A stretch of DNA of 64,000 nt from Ischnura elegans (GCF_921293095.1 NC_060247.1:50007111-50071110), one strand, 5' to 3'; counted from the first letter of the stretch, positions 50,501 to 63,689 are shown. Notes: generated by a model from the letters alone, not told the origin. Numbers and translations: made by a program.

Positions 50501-53500
50501 CATAACGAATTTTTGAGGGGGTTCGGGCCCCCTCAGGCCCCATGGAGTCGGCGCCACTGCATTTTTCCTCTTTTGGATCGTTGCTCTTAAGAAGGCATGA
50601 GATGAATGTGTCAAGGAGGATATTATCACATGCATCGGTTAATTTAGTCATTAATTACACTTACATGAAAACAACAACCAATAGATAACATAATTGTAGT
50701 TAGTGGAGTCACAGCTCAAATCGTATGAAATTGACCGAGGTTACGAAGTTGATCGCAAGGTACCCTCGGGTGAAACTAGTCTCTTTCTCGCTTATGTCTT
50801 GCGACATCATGTAAGCCATTGTACCAAAATTACTTGTGCCATTGAAAATTCTTTTATTGTTGTTGATGTGCTGATTGTGAGAAAAAAACTCAAACTTATA
50901 CGTTGAATCTATCTCAAGAGTGCTGAAGAAGACTAAACCGGCGTTGATCCTCGTGCAGGCGAGGTAGAAACCCTCCCACCAAACCTCGGCCAGCTGTTGT
51001 ACTTCACGTAAGCCGGTAGAGGGACAAAGATGATCGGAGTCCCATCTGTCGTGAAGGCAAGACAAGACGGGGTAAAGAATAGGACTCAGATTACCGTAAT
51101 AGGAACCTAATGTTTTAGTAACTTTTGCAGAGAAAAATCTCACGGTGTGAAAACTGGCATCAACTGAATTTTATACACTTCATTTTCCCTGAGGTCTTAG
51201 CATGGGACTAAAGTAAACTCCATTCTCTTTATTCAATATATCGGAAACAGTTGAGCCACCTTCTCCAGCGAGAAATGCCGTGCTGAACGAACTGACGGCA
51301 ACGGCATTAGACTTGCTGGGTTTTGATTATCTTGTATGTAGCATTAATTTGGATATTCCGGGATTTTTTTCATTACTAGTATTGACGTAAAGCTAACCGT
51401 AATTACAATTTTTGTCTATTGTTTTCAAAATAATTATTATTGTGCGATTGCCAATTCATTTGGTATTCATGCTTCAAATGTCGCCTCTTGTGTGGCAGCG
51501 TGTGGTTTAATTAAGCTTAAAAGGGAGATAATTTGTAATTTCCATCATCAAACCTCTGTAATGTACATATGTTGATTTCAAGCCCTCACGTGCAGGTCCT
51601 ACTTAAAGAAACTTCTTTGAAGTGAAAAGAAATTTGGTGGTTTTTATGGTAGGCATGATAATGATAGCCTAGCCTTAAATAAATAAGTAATTAATTGTGA
51701 TAATTTGTCTATTGTATATTTTCTTCTTCGCCGACAACTGTCAGTTATATTTTCTACTATTTATTTAGACTTCCTTTTCATGTATTTGTTTTTTTAGCCA
51801 TTTCTTAAAAATTCCCTTTGAATATGAAAAAAGAAGCGATTTTATAATAATTTACTCCAATAAGCTCTTCAAAGCTCTTACAGAAACTTCTCTTTTCCTT
51901 GGACTTTCTCTGTGAAACTCGGTAAAAAAATGAAATATTTCTTCGAAAGGTCGGTGAAAATTTTGAGGGTTCTGTATTTGTATGCATATAGCACCTTGCA
52001 TTAATATTTTAGCAGGAAAAATAAAGAATAAACGAAAAGGGTTTATGTGGGCATTATGTGGAGCTAAGAAAAATCTATCCACGGGGTGTTTCATTTAGTG
52101 TTCGCGTTGTGGATATTTTTTTTTATAATTCACATCCTCATCGTCTAAAGAAAGCGGTGGGCTGTGGTACCCTTTTTTCTCAAAGAAATATCCCCTTTTG
52201 GTTTTTTCCTTTCTTATCTCTCTTTGTTGCTTTCGCACGTGCTTAATCGCTCGGTGGCTGACTTGTCCTCGAAAGGAAAGTGCTGTTTTCCTTTTGATAT
52301 CTTTTGATGCATACTGTTTCGCATCTTTATCGTTTCCCTCGGAGGAGCCGCCGGAACTCGCGATATCATCCTTTGGGTGGTCTTTCAGACAATAGGAGGG
52401 AGAAACGATCTCACGGGGAGCTTACTGCTTTTAGGACACCGCATTCATGCGTTTTTTTGCAGTGTCGCGCGCCCCAAGTAAATGACGGTTTGTTTTTTTA
52501 CGAATTTTATTATATTCTTATTTAATAAAGTAATATCATTATTTTATTATATCGAATATTATTAATTTTTGTACGAGTTTCATCCCAAACAATGGAATTG
52601 ATCTTCGGGTATAATAAATATTTATAGTAAAGCACTAATAATAAAATAAAAGCACATAGTAAAATAAATAATGTAATATAGCATAGGAAAACACTCAAAA
52701 ATATAATTAAAGAATATTGAAAACTATTTCGAGTGCACATAAGTAACTGCCGAGGAACTTCCCGGTAGTAAAGTTCTTTCAGGTGTCTTAGTGTCAGGTG
52801 TCATAGTTTCTTCGTATTATTTTTAATGAAGTATCTTTTTTTTCAAATAAATGCGGCGTCAATGGTGAAGTGTGCACTATTCCTTGATTTTGGTGCTTCT
52901 CCCAATGCTACTAGCTTTGTCATTGATGACTCATGTTTTATCACCTCTATCACTTGAAATGAAATTTATTATTATTCTATCCAGATGGAGTCTTATCTTA
53001 CATTTGAAAGGAATGCCTTGAGTGTACCTGTGTATTCACTAGCATCGTTGAAACAGAAACCTGTTTTATGTCTTCCGGAAAATAAATAGGAAAACGTTTT
53101 GAAGCCTTGCATGTTGTTGATAACTACACTCCATCCGCAAAAATGGAGGTTTATGTGTTGCTGAGCAGTATGTTAATAATTGTGACCATGCATTCTCTAG
53201 AACTTGAAAAATTTCGTGGAAATGACTGTTTCTGGAGCTTTTGGTTTTTATTTATAATAACCGTGGTGTTTCGTTCAGTCTAGGGGTGGCTAAGTGCAAA
53301 AGCAAATAAAGCCTGTAGTTTTAGTATTTTTTATGTTACTCCGTTTATTAATTTATTTTCATTCTATTTTCTCTAGTATCTGGTGGCTATGTTTTACTAA
53401 ATATCCTAACCATTCGGAGAAAATAACAGTTGTTGTAATTTTAATCTACCCATAAATTTAAGTAAAATTTTGTTATATTGTGGTTTTGGAATAATGAGAC

Positions 53501-56500
53501 CGACCAAGAGCTTAAAAATGTTTTCCCATGGAAAGCTTTCTCTTCTGTGTTCCGCCTTTATTCTATTATCAAAGAACGAAGGTCCCGCGGCACCATATCT
53601 TTTCATAAATCTTTTAGGGTTAACGGGCTGCTCTCATTCATCTATATAGCGGCCTTCGCCACTCTTTCATGGATTCTCAGGGTATAAATTGTCTAAATAA
53701 GGCCCCCGTTACACCCTCTTCCTTCAATTATGAGTTGTAGGGTGAAATATGGATTAAGTGTTTTGAGTACATGTCAATCATGCGGGTGTAATTTTATATT
53801 TCATTGTTTGTAAGTTTAAGTGAGAAATTGTCTTATAAATTCTTGAATACACGGCGATTATTTTGTGTTGACAATAATCACCATTTGCTGTGTATACAGT
53901 CGTATAAACTGCGTCGCTGGCCTAACATTTCGGTTTGGCATTCATTGACGCTTGAGAAACACCATTTTAGTTCGGTTTTCCGTTGTGCTTTCCGAGGTTA
54001 GGGGTTTAACGTTTGGTGGCGGTCATTATGGTTGCGTCTTTTTCATTACCGAGTTATGGCAGACGAGTGCAGCGCGTGGGAAATTCGCTCTATTAATATT
54101 TTACATTATACTATTTTGTTGTGGTGAAAATATGTGGTAAAAGTAGAGTATTCCATTTCTAGGTATACTACCTTACTCGAGGTACTACACGAAACTCTTA
54201 ATTACATTTCTTTTTTATTGCTGTCACTTTCTGTTTCGATTTATCAGCATTTACTTTACAAATGCGAATGATCTAAGCAGTGCTGTAGTTGGGAAAAAAC
54301 TTAGTCGGTACTCACCAAAAATTCCAACAGCTGAACATGTATTATACACCCGGCCGCGAAGGTATTTTAACCGGTGCGCTTATAACGAGTTCGGATTTTA
54401 GGTGTACGCCGTACCGGCCCAAATACAGCGCTGGATCTAAGGGAAGAGGATATGAACTAAGCGATTTTAACAGTGTCTTTGTGTAGCAGTTTGTTTGAAC
54501 CTGGTGATGTAAGAAGTTCAAATTAGCTGACTATGAGCCTCATACTAAGTAGCCATAGTGCGTATCACTGTGAGAAATGGGTACATGGTAAATTTCTATC
54601 CGTAATCATATTCGGTCAAAAGTGTTATGGAAATTTTCTAGTTATTCTTTTCATAGCGCAATGCATCTATAGGTCGCGAACACCTTCATGAGAGCGTGTT
54701 TTCAAACAGATTTTAAAATTTTATTTCTTCCCATGCTTCTATAGAGATATATATTTTTCGTTTAAAGTTACTACTTTTAAATAATAAAATATATTAATGG
54801 TTTTTCTGTACATAGTCTCCGTACCTTAATAGAGTCGTCGCGAATTTCATTAAATCTATATCTCGCGAGATGTTATGCCCTCTTTTTCATTCACAGTATT
54901 GCAATCCTAAGATTGGTATATCGGACCCTACGTGCCTCCGTGACGTTCATCTTTCTGGTATACTTCTTTATCTGTCCAACATCCATTCATTACGCATTTT
55001 CCTCTCTTCCGTACGCGTTTCCATATCGTTGTAATCTGCCTGCCCATGTCAAAGGAGTCTACAATAGTTCGCATTGTCGAAAATTAATTTCATTAGCTCT
55101 CACTACCTGATGCTGCTTAGGTATTTTTTCATCAATTTTTAATTTATTTCATTAAATTTCTTCTCTCAAAGCGCGCGTATTGTGTGGAATGGTGGATGGA
55201 ATGAAAACTCAGCCTCCGTGGTCTGCCACCAGTGTTGCTTCATTATTGGCCTAAAATTATTCCGCCTTTACGTGTAAAATTTTAAAGCATAGCCAGCATT
55301 AGGAAGAAAATTTACGAAGATCTCATTTTTTTCATCAGCCATTCCTGGGAACCGACCTTACATTTTTCATCTTTATTGAGCGGTCAAGCAGCCTCCAATA
55401 CGTTTGGTTGCCGCTTGCGGCAGGTTTAGTTACTTTATTATTTTACTTATTACTTTATTTATTTACTGAGCGGTAATAGCAGCATTAAGACCTTAACTTG
55501 GGTGCACAACAATATTAAAGAAAGCCATAAATAACAAAGAGCAATTATGGAAAAGATTAATGAGTCATAGGGGAGCCATTCGGTTGAGAGGCGCTGGAAC
55601 TGAGAGTTTGTATGCTGGCATAAGAAACACGCTCCATGAAAACAATATGTTAACACTGAAACAGTTACTGCATGATGCTGTTAGAGGCTTCATGAGTCGC
55701 GGTGCGGAATTAATTTGATTCGGAAATATGGTAATGAAGGCCTAGTATAGCGACTGCAGGCCAGCGTGCGAGTAGATTTTCCTTCCTATCTTGCTTGACC
55801 AGCGTCATGCCGTGTTATATTTCTGGTTTTCAGTCGGACCCAGGTTTAATTCTTCATATTCCCCGATAATCATCTATATTGTTTGGCTGGAGATTTCAAG
55901 GCCTGTTCATCAAGAGGATTGTTGTTTGATTTTGCTTCTAGCAATGCATATTTCACAAAGGGCCAAGGGAAATGTAGCGTGGGACTCTCCTGGTGAGTTT
56001 TTTTTTCATTTCTTGAGCGTCGCGTATGCTTTTCCAAGCGGATATTACGTTAAATAACTGGTAAACGGTTGTCAATCGACCTTGGATTTATATATGACCC
56101 TATTTTATTTTTATTATAGTTTTATTCGCGATTTTTACTGATACTGGACTAGAGTATCAAAGTTAATGGTCGAAAAGAAAATTTTATGCTTAATTTTTGA
56201 AACATAAACTTGACAATTTGTGATTAGTATCTAGCTTAATCATCGCGGAGCAACTATTTTTTCGTATGTATAACTGATTCAAAACATTTTGAACGTCTTT
56301 CGATTAGTTTAGGGCGCTGTCTTTTTCTACGTACTAATATTGTTCGTTACACAGGAAGTGCACATTCGTCGTTTAATCTATTCTTGCGGTTGAACGAGGA
56401 TAAGATGTCTAATAATGGATTTTTGTTTTGGCCCTCCACTATCTACGTGTGCAGCCTCGAGGTTTTTCATTTACTCTATCGGGCAGACAAAGCGTATTCA

Positions 56501-59500
56501 CTGTTTAAACCGAAGCAATTAGCTCTTAATTTTTAGGATTGTAATGGGAAAAATGATGTTTTCTCGTTTCATATTCCACATTAAAGAGCGGCCGGCAGCA
56601 ATTCAAGCCAAGCGTTGCACCATCTGCGTAGTACATATTTTAGGCATTCTCTGTGGTTCCTCTTAAACATGATTTTGTACCTTAGTTGAGTTCGATGTCG
56701 ATAGTCTTGGCTTTCAATCGAAAATATTACCTTGGCTTATAAGTAGTTGTAAAACGGATATATGGAGAAGGTAATCGGTCGCTGAAAGTTGGGGAATTTG
56801 ACATCAAGTTAGGAAAGTAATTATGTTGGAGAATTTAACAGTTTTACATCTGCTCCTGTCGTTTATTTTTTTGTCGCCTTCGTTAATACAGTTGAACTGA
56901 AAGTTGTTTTATGTTACCATTTAAGCTTTGAGAATATGGCAAAGATTGTATTTTAAGAATTCTCCCCAAGCATCGCGTGCTTAAGCTTGGATCAATGGTT
57001 GACGGAAGTCGGTGAATATCGATCTAGGGAGTTAATGCTCTGAAAGTGAATAATGAGAGTTCTTTTTTTTTGAAGCTATCAACCTATAATCCGTGGCCTG
57101 AAAAGTTTTCTTTATTTACATCTCCAATTAAATGATTAATTTTGCTGTCGAAGATTTTTTATGAGAATGTGCTTGAGGCTCGTATTGTTTTTCTTTACTG
57201 ACATTATAGCGAGCGGGAAGAAAAGGAAATCTCTTAGAAAACTAAGACTTAATCGTGTCGATAAGAAATTTACATGTTTCGGGTGAAGGAATGATTTTTC
57301 ATGCCTTTCAACGCATGCAATAAAACATTTTTATTTACCGCAGCAGCAGCATGTAGCGAAAATGTTATTCAGTGAAACTTTAAATTTATTCAACGCTGAT
57401 ATTTCGTTCTTAGTGCTGTTCTGTTTTGGAAATGTGTGGTGAAAATTTTGCTCATTTATATAGTTCGCTACTTCAAAGGAGATTCTATGTTCTTATTGAT
57501 ATTATTTCATTTAACAAGAACTCCAGTTATTCTATGAGTGATTCCATTTCGTATTCACTCTGCGTACTACATATGCCTCGTCCTGGACGAGTCTTTCAAG
57601 ACATTTGTCTGACCTTCAACTCATGTCCCTACAGGATTCCGGCTCTCCCCTTGGGAAAACTCCCTGGCGGAACAATGTGTGGGATTCTTCGACGGTCGGA
57701 AACGGTGCAGGCCTATCTCAGCCTTATTGGCCAGATCTAGTTTAATTCCGAAAGCGGCTGGCCCCTGCCATCTCTGACGGAGGAAAAAATAAATACACCT
57801 CGTGAGCTCCCTTTGAATTCTCGGCGAGGAGCTGAAAGGACGGGTCTGTGTTCTCTCGCAGTTTTGCGCAACATTGCAGTCTCCCTTCGCCAGATCTCCA
57901 GTGTAGATAATAATTGAAACTGTTAGGGGCTAGTCAACCTATGTAATCCGAGTTCCTGTGCACTCTAATCCAATTACGCGCACCCTATTGTCCGCAACGA
58001 GAGTTAAAAGAGGCGAAATGCAGATGAGCGTTTAATGGTAGGCTGATTTATTAATGATGCCGTTCCACTTCTGGAAGCTGCGTTGTCCCCGTTCGTACCG
58101 GAGAAGAGGACCCTTCGGGTTTCATCCTGCGTCGGAAAGATAAAATAGCACCCAGCAGCGTGCTATCCTTATGTTCTTAGTCCTTATGCACATTAGTTAC
58201 GCTTGTCGTGTACAGCAGTTGTTTTTCTTCGGCGAGTAAAAAAAGGTTTGCGTTTGTTTTCTGCCTTATTTCTAAGTAATTTGATATTCAATAATATCGA
58301 CTAAATATTCCTTGTTACTATCCCAAATGCTAGTAATGGAATTGCCTTTAGTTTCATTTTGCTTTGCTGTGAATTCCTACGTGAATGAGGCGACGCTCTT
58401 CTTCACTTTAGTATTTAAACCCTAGCATTTAGTACATCATATTAATCCTAATTTCAGATTGAATTTCGATCTGATTCGTAATTATTTCCGCCTATAGTTC
58501 GGAGACTTGGGTTTTAGTAATGTATTAAAATACAAGACTCTGCTTTTAGTTGTAGCGCATCATTAACGGCCAAAAATGTACTAGGGCATCTAACTCTGCC
58601 CATAAATTAATTATTACCCATCTACGAAAATTTATTTTCGCTCTCTATTACGAGGGAATAGATGTATAACTTCGTTAATCCTTTCGGATTGTAATTCCTA
58701 ATGTTTGAAGGTACTATTTGTCGGTTATCGTTGAATCTCTTTATTTTTAGCTGCTTCCGTGGTTAGTCAGTTGCATTTGCTCCCCATGTAAATCTTTTTC
58801 TTTAGTAATTATATTAAAAATCCTTCATTGTCGTCACTTCCTTGAATTTCCTAATATCCACCCTGACCGTTCCAATTTTTCTTCATTGGTATTCGCTTAT
58901 TTGGAAGTCCTCGAAGTTCTAGTATATTCATTTAAAAAGTATTTTCATGTCGTATTTTTGTTCCTATTGGAGTGAACCGTACCAAGTCTAAGTTTTTTCG
59001 TGGAAAGGATTATTTGAAGCACTGAGTGCGTGATGATGACAAGTGGACGTTTTAGTGTTTGGCTTTCTTTTGCCGAGTGTCTGGTAATGCCAAATCCAGA
59101 CCCCTTTCTCTCCCTCTACTTTCACAGTCTGCAGACATATCTTGTGGCACACTCCTAGCGGTGGGCCGCAGCGCATGAAGCCGTGGAAGTATGTTTGGTT
59201 ACGCTTCAGAACCCTGGAAAGGTGAAGGAAACGCAGTCGGAAGTATCATATGATCTTATCTGGTGCTTGAAGACCGTGAATTGGTTTTTAACTTGAACCA
59301 TGAGTAAAAGAATTTTTTATCTCTAATAAAACTTTGGTTGTTGGTCTTGAGGCAATAGAGTGCATTGAAATATCGACGTAGATTATAGGGGGAACGAAAG
59401 AATTATAAATTCCTGTTCAAACGAATGAAATATTTAAATCTAAAGTATTTGCACTTTTCGACAATTATATAATTGTAACTGTAGAAAAGTGCAACTGCCG

Positions 59501-61129
59501 TTTACTTCAGTACGTATGCCATTACTATGTCACGTCTGAATTGGTCGAATTTACAAAAAATAAAACTTCTCTTTTCAAAATTTTATTCCCCAGGGAAAGG
59601 AGGTTTTAACGATAGTAGGTTGATGTTGAGAATATTTATCTTTCATTACTGTCATTTTGCCATAATCTGGAGCGACATTTAGAGGCCTAATATGCAACGA
59701 AAATTTAAGGATATATTTCTTGTGTCATTCATTAAAAGGAGAGGATTTTTACGGAATATAATGGGTGGGATAATTTTAACCCCATTAATGTTAACTTTTG
59801 AGTTCTTTCACTTTTACTGTTGAGTTCCACTAGAAAACCATCGAATTCTCTGGAGGGATTTTTACTTATGCAAATATAAATCACTTCCGCTGGAAATATT
59901 AAGTAAATATTTATATCGTTGGTGGAAACAGGAGTGTTGTCTTTTTTCCATTTTTTTAAAGCAACGTCGTTTAAGATTTGGCCGTAAGCTGTTTTTACAT
60001 TTTATACTTGTTAATTTATATGAAAATTGGATTTAATCGTGTGGGAGCTCCTTAATTTCTAATCGGTTTGATGATTGTTTCAAAGTGACTGAGTAGTTCC
60101 ACGCATACAAAATGAGAGTCATTTCCACGTGTGGGAGTGGTCAAGGTTCTGGAATTCATCCTGCTATGATAGTTCACATGTCCTACCAATTATGTAGTTG
60201 TCGCATTCTAACTTTAATATAATTGAAACAAGCCCTCGTAATTAAATCTTTTGGGGATTCCTGAGATACTCCAGGTGGGTATGGTTTTCCATGATCACCG
60301 ATGTTTCGAAAAATGACTCAGTCTAGCCCTGTGTTCTGATCCGATTGGATTAGTGTCGACAAAGTTTGTGTTTTCCGTTGGATGACCATGCTGTCCAATC
60401 CTGTCGTTGTTATTACTCAAACCTGCCGAGTTAACGGCGATAAAAATCCCAATAATTTTCTTGTAATTAATTTCTCTAGGCGAGGAATCAAAGCGCGGAA
60501 CTTCGGCTTCCCGGGTCACAGCATGGACCACTACGCTGTCCTGGTTCATTTATTCCTAATAGTTTCCTGTCCAAAAAGTCAGAGATTCGTGTTTCGATTC
60601 CCGGTCTAGGGGATTTTTCCTTGGGCAAATACTGAGCATACCTAATTATAATTGCTTTGATATCGCCGTGGCACTACTTCTAATGTTTACATCCGAGCGT
60701 CGCTCTGCGCGTCAAGGCCAGCGAGTCAACGCTCGTGTTCCCGAAATACAATGCCGGAGAAAGGGGGCTGTGGCGATCTCCGGGGTCAACGTACTTGCAA
60801 GCCCCGCTCTCTGACTACCTCGCTCTTCCCTTCGCAGGTTCAACTACCAGTCGCTGACCACGGAGTTGCCGCTGCCAGGGGTCCTGGCGGGATGGCGGCC
60901 GGAGCTCCAGGGGAAAATGAGGCCGGACGCTATCAATCAGGATATCAAAGTGATCGTGTCCACTAGCTACGGGCAGGTGCAGGGGTTCAAAGTGAATCTC
61001 TACGAGCACCCGGACCCGAGCGTGGGTTTCCGCACGGCTCACTCGCCCGTGGACCGGGTGCAGAGCGTGGCTGCAGCCTTCCTGGGAATCCCTTATGCAA
61101 TGCCCCCTGTCAACGAGGGAAGGTTCAAG
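44267..61129 (+). CDS. Gli: Gliotactin, 5' part (two coding exons, continues beyond window)
   Basis: Single-pass, catalytically dead cholinesterase-like adhesion protein of tricellular and septate junctions. Coding exons 44267-44544 and 60838-61129 join in phase 2 to give 190 codons. Order: basic n-region KKRWRDLR and hydrophobic core (signal peptide, about 1-31), a Tyr/Gly/Gln-rich segment (REGLYNPDGSYGKGGYPAYG), FNYQSLTTELPLPGVLAGW, then the start of the esterase-like domain (VSTSYGQVQGFKVNLYEHPD, FLGIPYAMPP). This extracellular leader followed by NYQSLTTE...GVLAGWRP is what I remember of insect gliotactin rather than of neuroligins, which lack it. Start chosen for the strong context (aaacATGG) and signal peptide. 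No further exon is visible before 64000. The intron is 16.3 kb. Divergent neighbour: WDR35. Confidence 0.88.
44954..45154. mobile_element. hAT MITE of the GGCGGATCCAG family, exact 8-bp duplication
   Basis: Ends CATTGGCGGATCCAG and CTGGATCCGCCCCTG are inverted repeats, with ggcagtta duplicated exactly (44946-44953, 45155-45162). Inside, a near-direct repeat of cccagaacaaaatcctggat occurs twice near the right end. Confidence 0.88.
45210..45625. repeat. GC-rich repeat debris with a 21-base poly-C run
   Basis: Contains C21 at 45371-45391, two copies of atatgatcttggaag about 30 bp apart and ccacgcccatgcc, a common transposon end. No complete element can be drawn. Confidence 0.4.
45983..46228. 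mobile_element. hAT MITE, second copy of the 9648 family
   Basis: Ends cgcagcgtgggg and ctagctgcgcgcctg, and an interior shared with 9648-9932 (atccctcagaaagccgta, caccattttgaaccatt). Flanks ctccttac and catcttac agree at six of eight bases. In the gliotactin intron. Confidence 0.8.
46230..50159. other. Gliotactin intron 1, left part
   Basis: AT-rich with no gene. At 47280-47930 TGACCT/AGGTCA motifs cluster: two exact TCAAGGTCA sites (minus strand, near 47452 and 47591) and three further AGGTCA halves. The same motif type also occurs in old LINE/SINE debris in many animals. Confidence 0.4.
50160..50240 (-). repeat. tRNA-like sequence, probably SINE head
   Basis: Minus strand carries ggggttcgagtcc (B box, plus 50174-50186), preceded by ttgattctctaacggtgag, like an anticodon arm. 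Acceptor arms do not pair, so it is not called a tRNA gene. Confidence 0.45.
50301..50560. mobile_element. hAT-like MITE, diverged
   Basis: Left end CAGGGATGCAAC; right end reads GCAGTGGCGCCGACTCC on the minus strand, a widespread arthropod transposon end. Flanks ctttttcc and atttttcc agree at seven of eight bases. Contains ggggggcccaaacc / gggttcgggccccc in inverted order. Confidence 0.55.
50561..54269. other. Gliotactin intron 1, middle part
   Basis: No gene and no recognisable transposon. A 144-codon minus-strand frame at 50709-51143 matches no family that I know. Confidence 0.4.
54278..54433. mobile_element. 156-bp hAT MITE with exact 8-bp duplication
   Basis: Ends CAGTGCTGTAGTTGG and CCAAATACAGCGCTG are imperfect inverted repeats (13 of 15). 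gatctaag is duplicated exactly at 54270-54277 and 54434-54441. GC-richer interior with accggtgcgc and gtaccggcc. Confidence 0.85.
54442..60477. other. Gliotactin intron 1, right part
   Basis: Six kilobases without a recognisable gene or transposon. GC-richer patches lie at about 57560-57930 and 58060-58170. A hairpin occurs at 59449-59494. Confidence 0.4.
59449..59494. repeat. Hairpin with 11-bp stem
   Basis: TTGCACTTTTC and GAAAAGTGCAA pair perfectly around the palindrome ACAATTATATAATTGT. Pairing can extend outward through aagta/tactt with internal loops. Confidence 0.5.
60478..60625. repeat. Two head-to-head tRNA-like SINE heads
   Basis: Minus strand: agcgtagtgg, then gcgctttgattcc (B box-like). 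Plus strand: gtttcgattcccggtc, a second B box. They point away from each other about 200 bp before gliotactin exon 2. Confidence 0.4.
60838..61129 (+). CDS. Gli: Gliotactin coding exon 2
   Basis: Acceptor ttcgcag. Starts FNYQSLTTELPLPGVLAGW and ends NEGRFK at donor gtgggt, phase 0. GC-rich relative to its flanks, as expected for a constrained exon. Confidence 0.93.
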
Positions 61130-62919
61130 GTGGGTTGATGATGAGGGGTGTGGCCTCCAGGGAACGGGCGGTGGAATGCTGTAATTTACTTGCTGATATT
61201 TGTCATAATAATTAGTGTATTTATGTCATGTTTAGCTATAATTGTAGGAGTACCTTTATAGACTTACCAGGAAGCTTAATTTTTGTTTGATAATTAATTG
61301 AAGGCCCATTTGTGGCTGACTATGGGTGATACGTCAATTGAAAAAGCCAACTTGACATTAAAGCAAATTTTTCTATAGGAACGTAGCCAGCGTCGTTGGA
61401 GGGCTAGGGCGCCAATGAATGTGTGACCTACCCCTTATTCGCAATTTATCCCGTTGCAATTACTAACTACCATACGAACTATGTAAAGTCATTTGTAATT
61501 TTATGAAACTGGTCTAAGTTTTGGAAAATCAGTGACATTATGAAGGCCGATTTGCTGCAACGCAACCTAGGTCGGCTGCTTAAAATGGCTCTGGAGAGTT
61601 ACTAAGTTCTTTTCGTGATTATGCCAGTCTCGAATTTCCTCAAACTACCACCGGAAATTTCAAAATATTTTACCAGTAAAACCATCTGGTGAAATTTTGC
61701 CTCCTTTTCACTCATCTTGTAATGACGCTCCATGTGTCATTTTATGTTCTAAATGGCATTCATGCAATAGTTGCGATGAGAAATATTAATACAAATCAAT
61801 AAGGATCATCTCAAGCACCTATGTACATTTCTATGGAAAGATCATTTTTGAAAGGCTGTATGAGAAATATAATCTGATGAACGTATTTTGAAATTTTAAT
61901 TAGGATGACGCATAATTTCTTAATCGCGGGAACCTCTTTAAGATATATGCCTACGTCATTAATCTCATAGTCATACGTATCAATCCTACCCAATTGCCTT
62001 CTTCGTTTGCCATCTTTCTAATCAGCTTTCCATCGCGAAGCTCAGCATCACCTCAACCCATTAGTATATATTATAGTCGCTAGATGATCTTCTTATCTTC
62101 AGTATCGTAGTGGTCAGTAATCTGATCTTAATCTATTTTTCACTTTGCCATGTATCATTAAATAGTCTTCTCTAGGCCTAGACCTAGTTTACATACTGTA
62201 GGCCTAGACCCAGTTTGGAGCTAATTATCATCCTTCCTCCGCGAAATATTGGTGTCTGAACTATAAAAAGCGACACACTTTACCGAGATTTTCGCGAGGG
62301 TTTGCTGATCACTTTTACTCCAGTCCTCTGCCATACACTCTCTCCTGTTTTAGATCACCAGCCTTTGCTAATCACATATCTTGTCATTATGTTCGTGTAA
62401 CAGAGCTCGTTCTTTTTCATCGTTTTACTTGTCCAGTTACTTAATTTAAACAACCTTTTTCTGTAATTAAGTTATTTTTGGTCATTCTTTATCTCAAAAG
62501 AATTTTACGAAATTTCTTTTTTTTCCAATATTTATAATAAATATAACTTGTCGAAAACGATTCTTGTAAACTTCTTCAAATGTTCACTATTATTCATCAT
62601 AAAAACGTCACTTTAATGTGTTCTCATTTTTGATTTTTCCTGCATTGTTTTTCCTGAGGTTTTCGTCCTCACGAAAGTATTAGAAAAAGTACATATCTCG
62701 GGAATCTTAAGTTAATATTGCTGCGTTACCGCATTTCATCATATGGTTCTACTATTTTTATTGTCTTTTGGAGCATTATCCGCCTATGTTAGGAATCAAT
62801 TGAATGTTGCCTGAAGAGAAAAAAAAACCCTTTGGAGTGGAAGCTATATGGTTACACACGAAGGATTTCTAAACGGCAATGCTGGAATTAGGATAATATA
62901 AAGAAAGAGCGCTGGGATG
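61130..62919. other. Gliotactin intron 2, start
   Basis: AT-rich. No further esterase-domain exon and no transposon recognised. ggcctagacc occurs twice near 62175-62210. Confidence 0.45.
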
Positions 62920-63165
62920 CAGGGGCGGATCCAGTAATTTTTTACTGGGGGGCACAAGGGTCTGACAGGCAAACGATCTTCTCATACATGAGATTGTAAA
63001 CAAGATACAACAATTACTGTATGAAATGTTCTCTTTATTTTAATATGAATGTTATTAATATGAAATTAAGTGATTGAGGCTCCGTAATACACAAAGTAAA
63101 ACGAACGCAATGATAACCGCATAAAAAAATGTCTATTTCTGGGAGGGGACACTTGACCCCGATTT
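62920..63165. mobile_element. hAT MITE of the GGCGGATCCAG family
   Basis: Clear left end CAGGGGCGGATCCAG. The interior is shared with 40060-40365, but the right terminus is not recognisable. Confidence 0.72.
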
Positions 63166-63689
63166 AGCCAATCATATCGTTAGATTTATAGGTTATCAGT
63201 TATCTCAGTATTGTAAAAACATTTATGTAGCATGGTTAACCCAGTTGGAAAAAAATATTTGCTTACTCATTGGTAAAGTAATAAAAAGGTCTGTTTCTGA
63301 AGTTGCGGAACTAGGTTTTATTCAAGTTTATACTGAAAATATTTCTGCTACGTGGAAATGTTCGTCAATGAGTTTTGAGTTTCCCCGAATGACGTCTCAT
63401 TGGTGCACAAGTGGTTCTCAATGAATGACTCGCGCTCGAGGAAAAAAATGAAAGCGAAAGCTGGACAGCGCCCGAGGTTATTGGTCAGAGTTGCGGGAAT
63501 GATTGGGTGACTCATGTGAGTGACGTCCGACATCCCCTTCCCTCGAGGTGGCTGTAAAGAGTTAGGTTTTGTTAGGCTCTTTAACAAGGGAAAAGAGAAA
63601 CAGTGCTGCACCATTTTTTAGGAAATCACCTCGGACTAACCTGCGGCATACCTCTATGGAGTTAGCCGCAGTTGCATACATGGTGCGAA

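Noticed and set aside
50709-51143. 144-codon open frame on the minus strand
   Set aside because: No domain, odd composition, and it lies in AT-rich intron with no matching splice context or homology that I recognise; length alone is plausible by chance.
57426-57740. 104-codon plus-strand frame as an extra gliotactin exon
   Set aside because: Exons 1 and 2 already join in matching phase (2 then 1 base) to a sequence like known gliotactin; this frame resembles nothing I know in the family.
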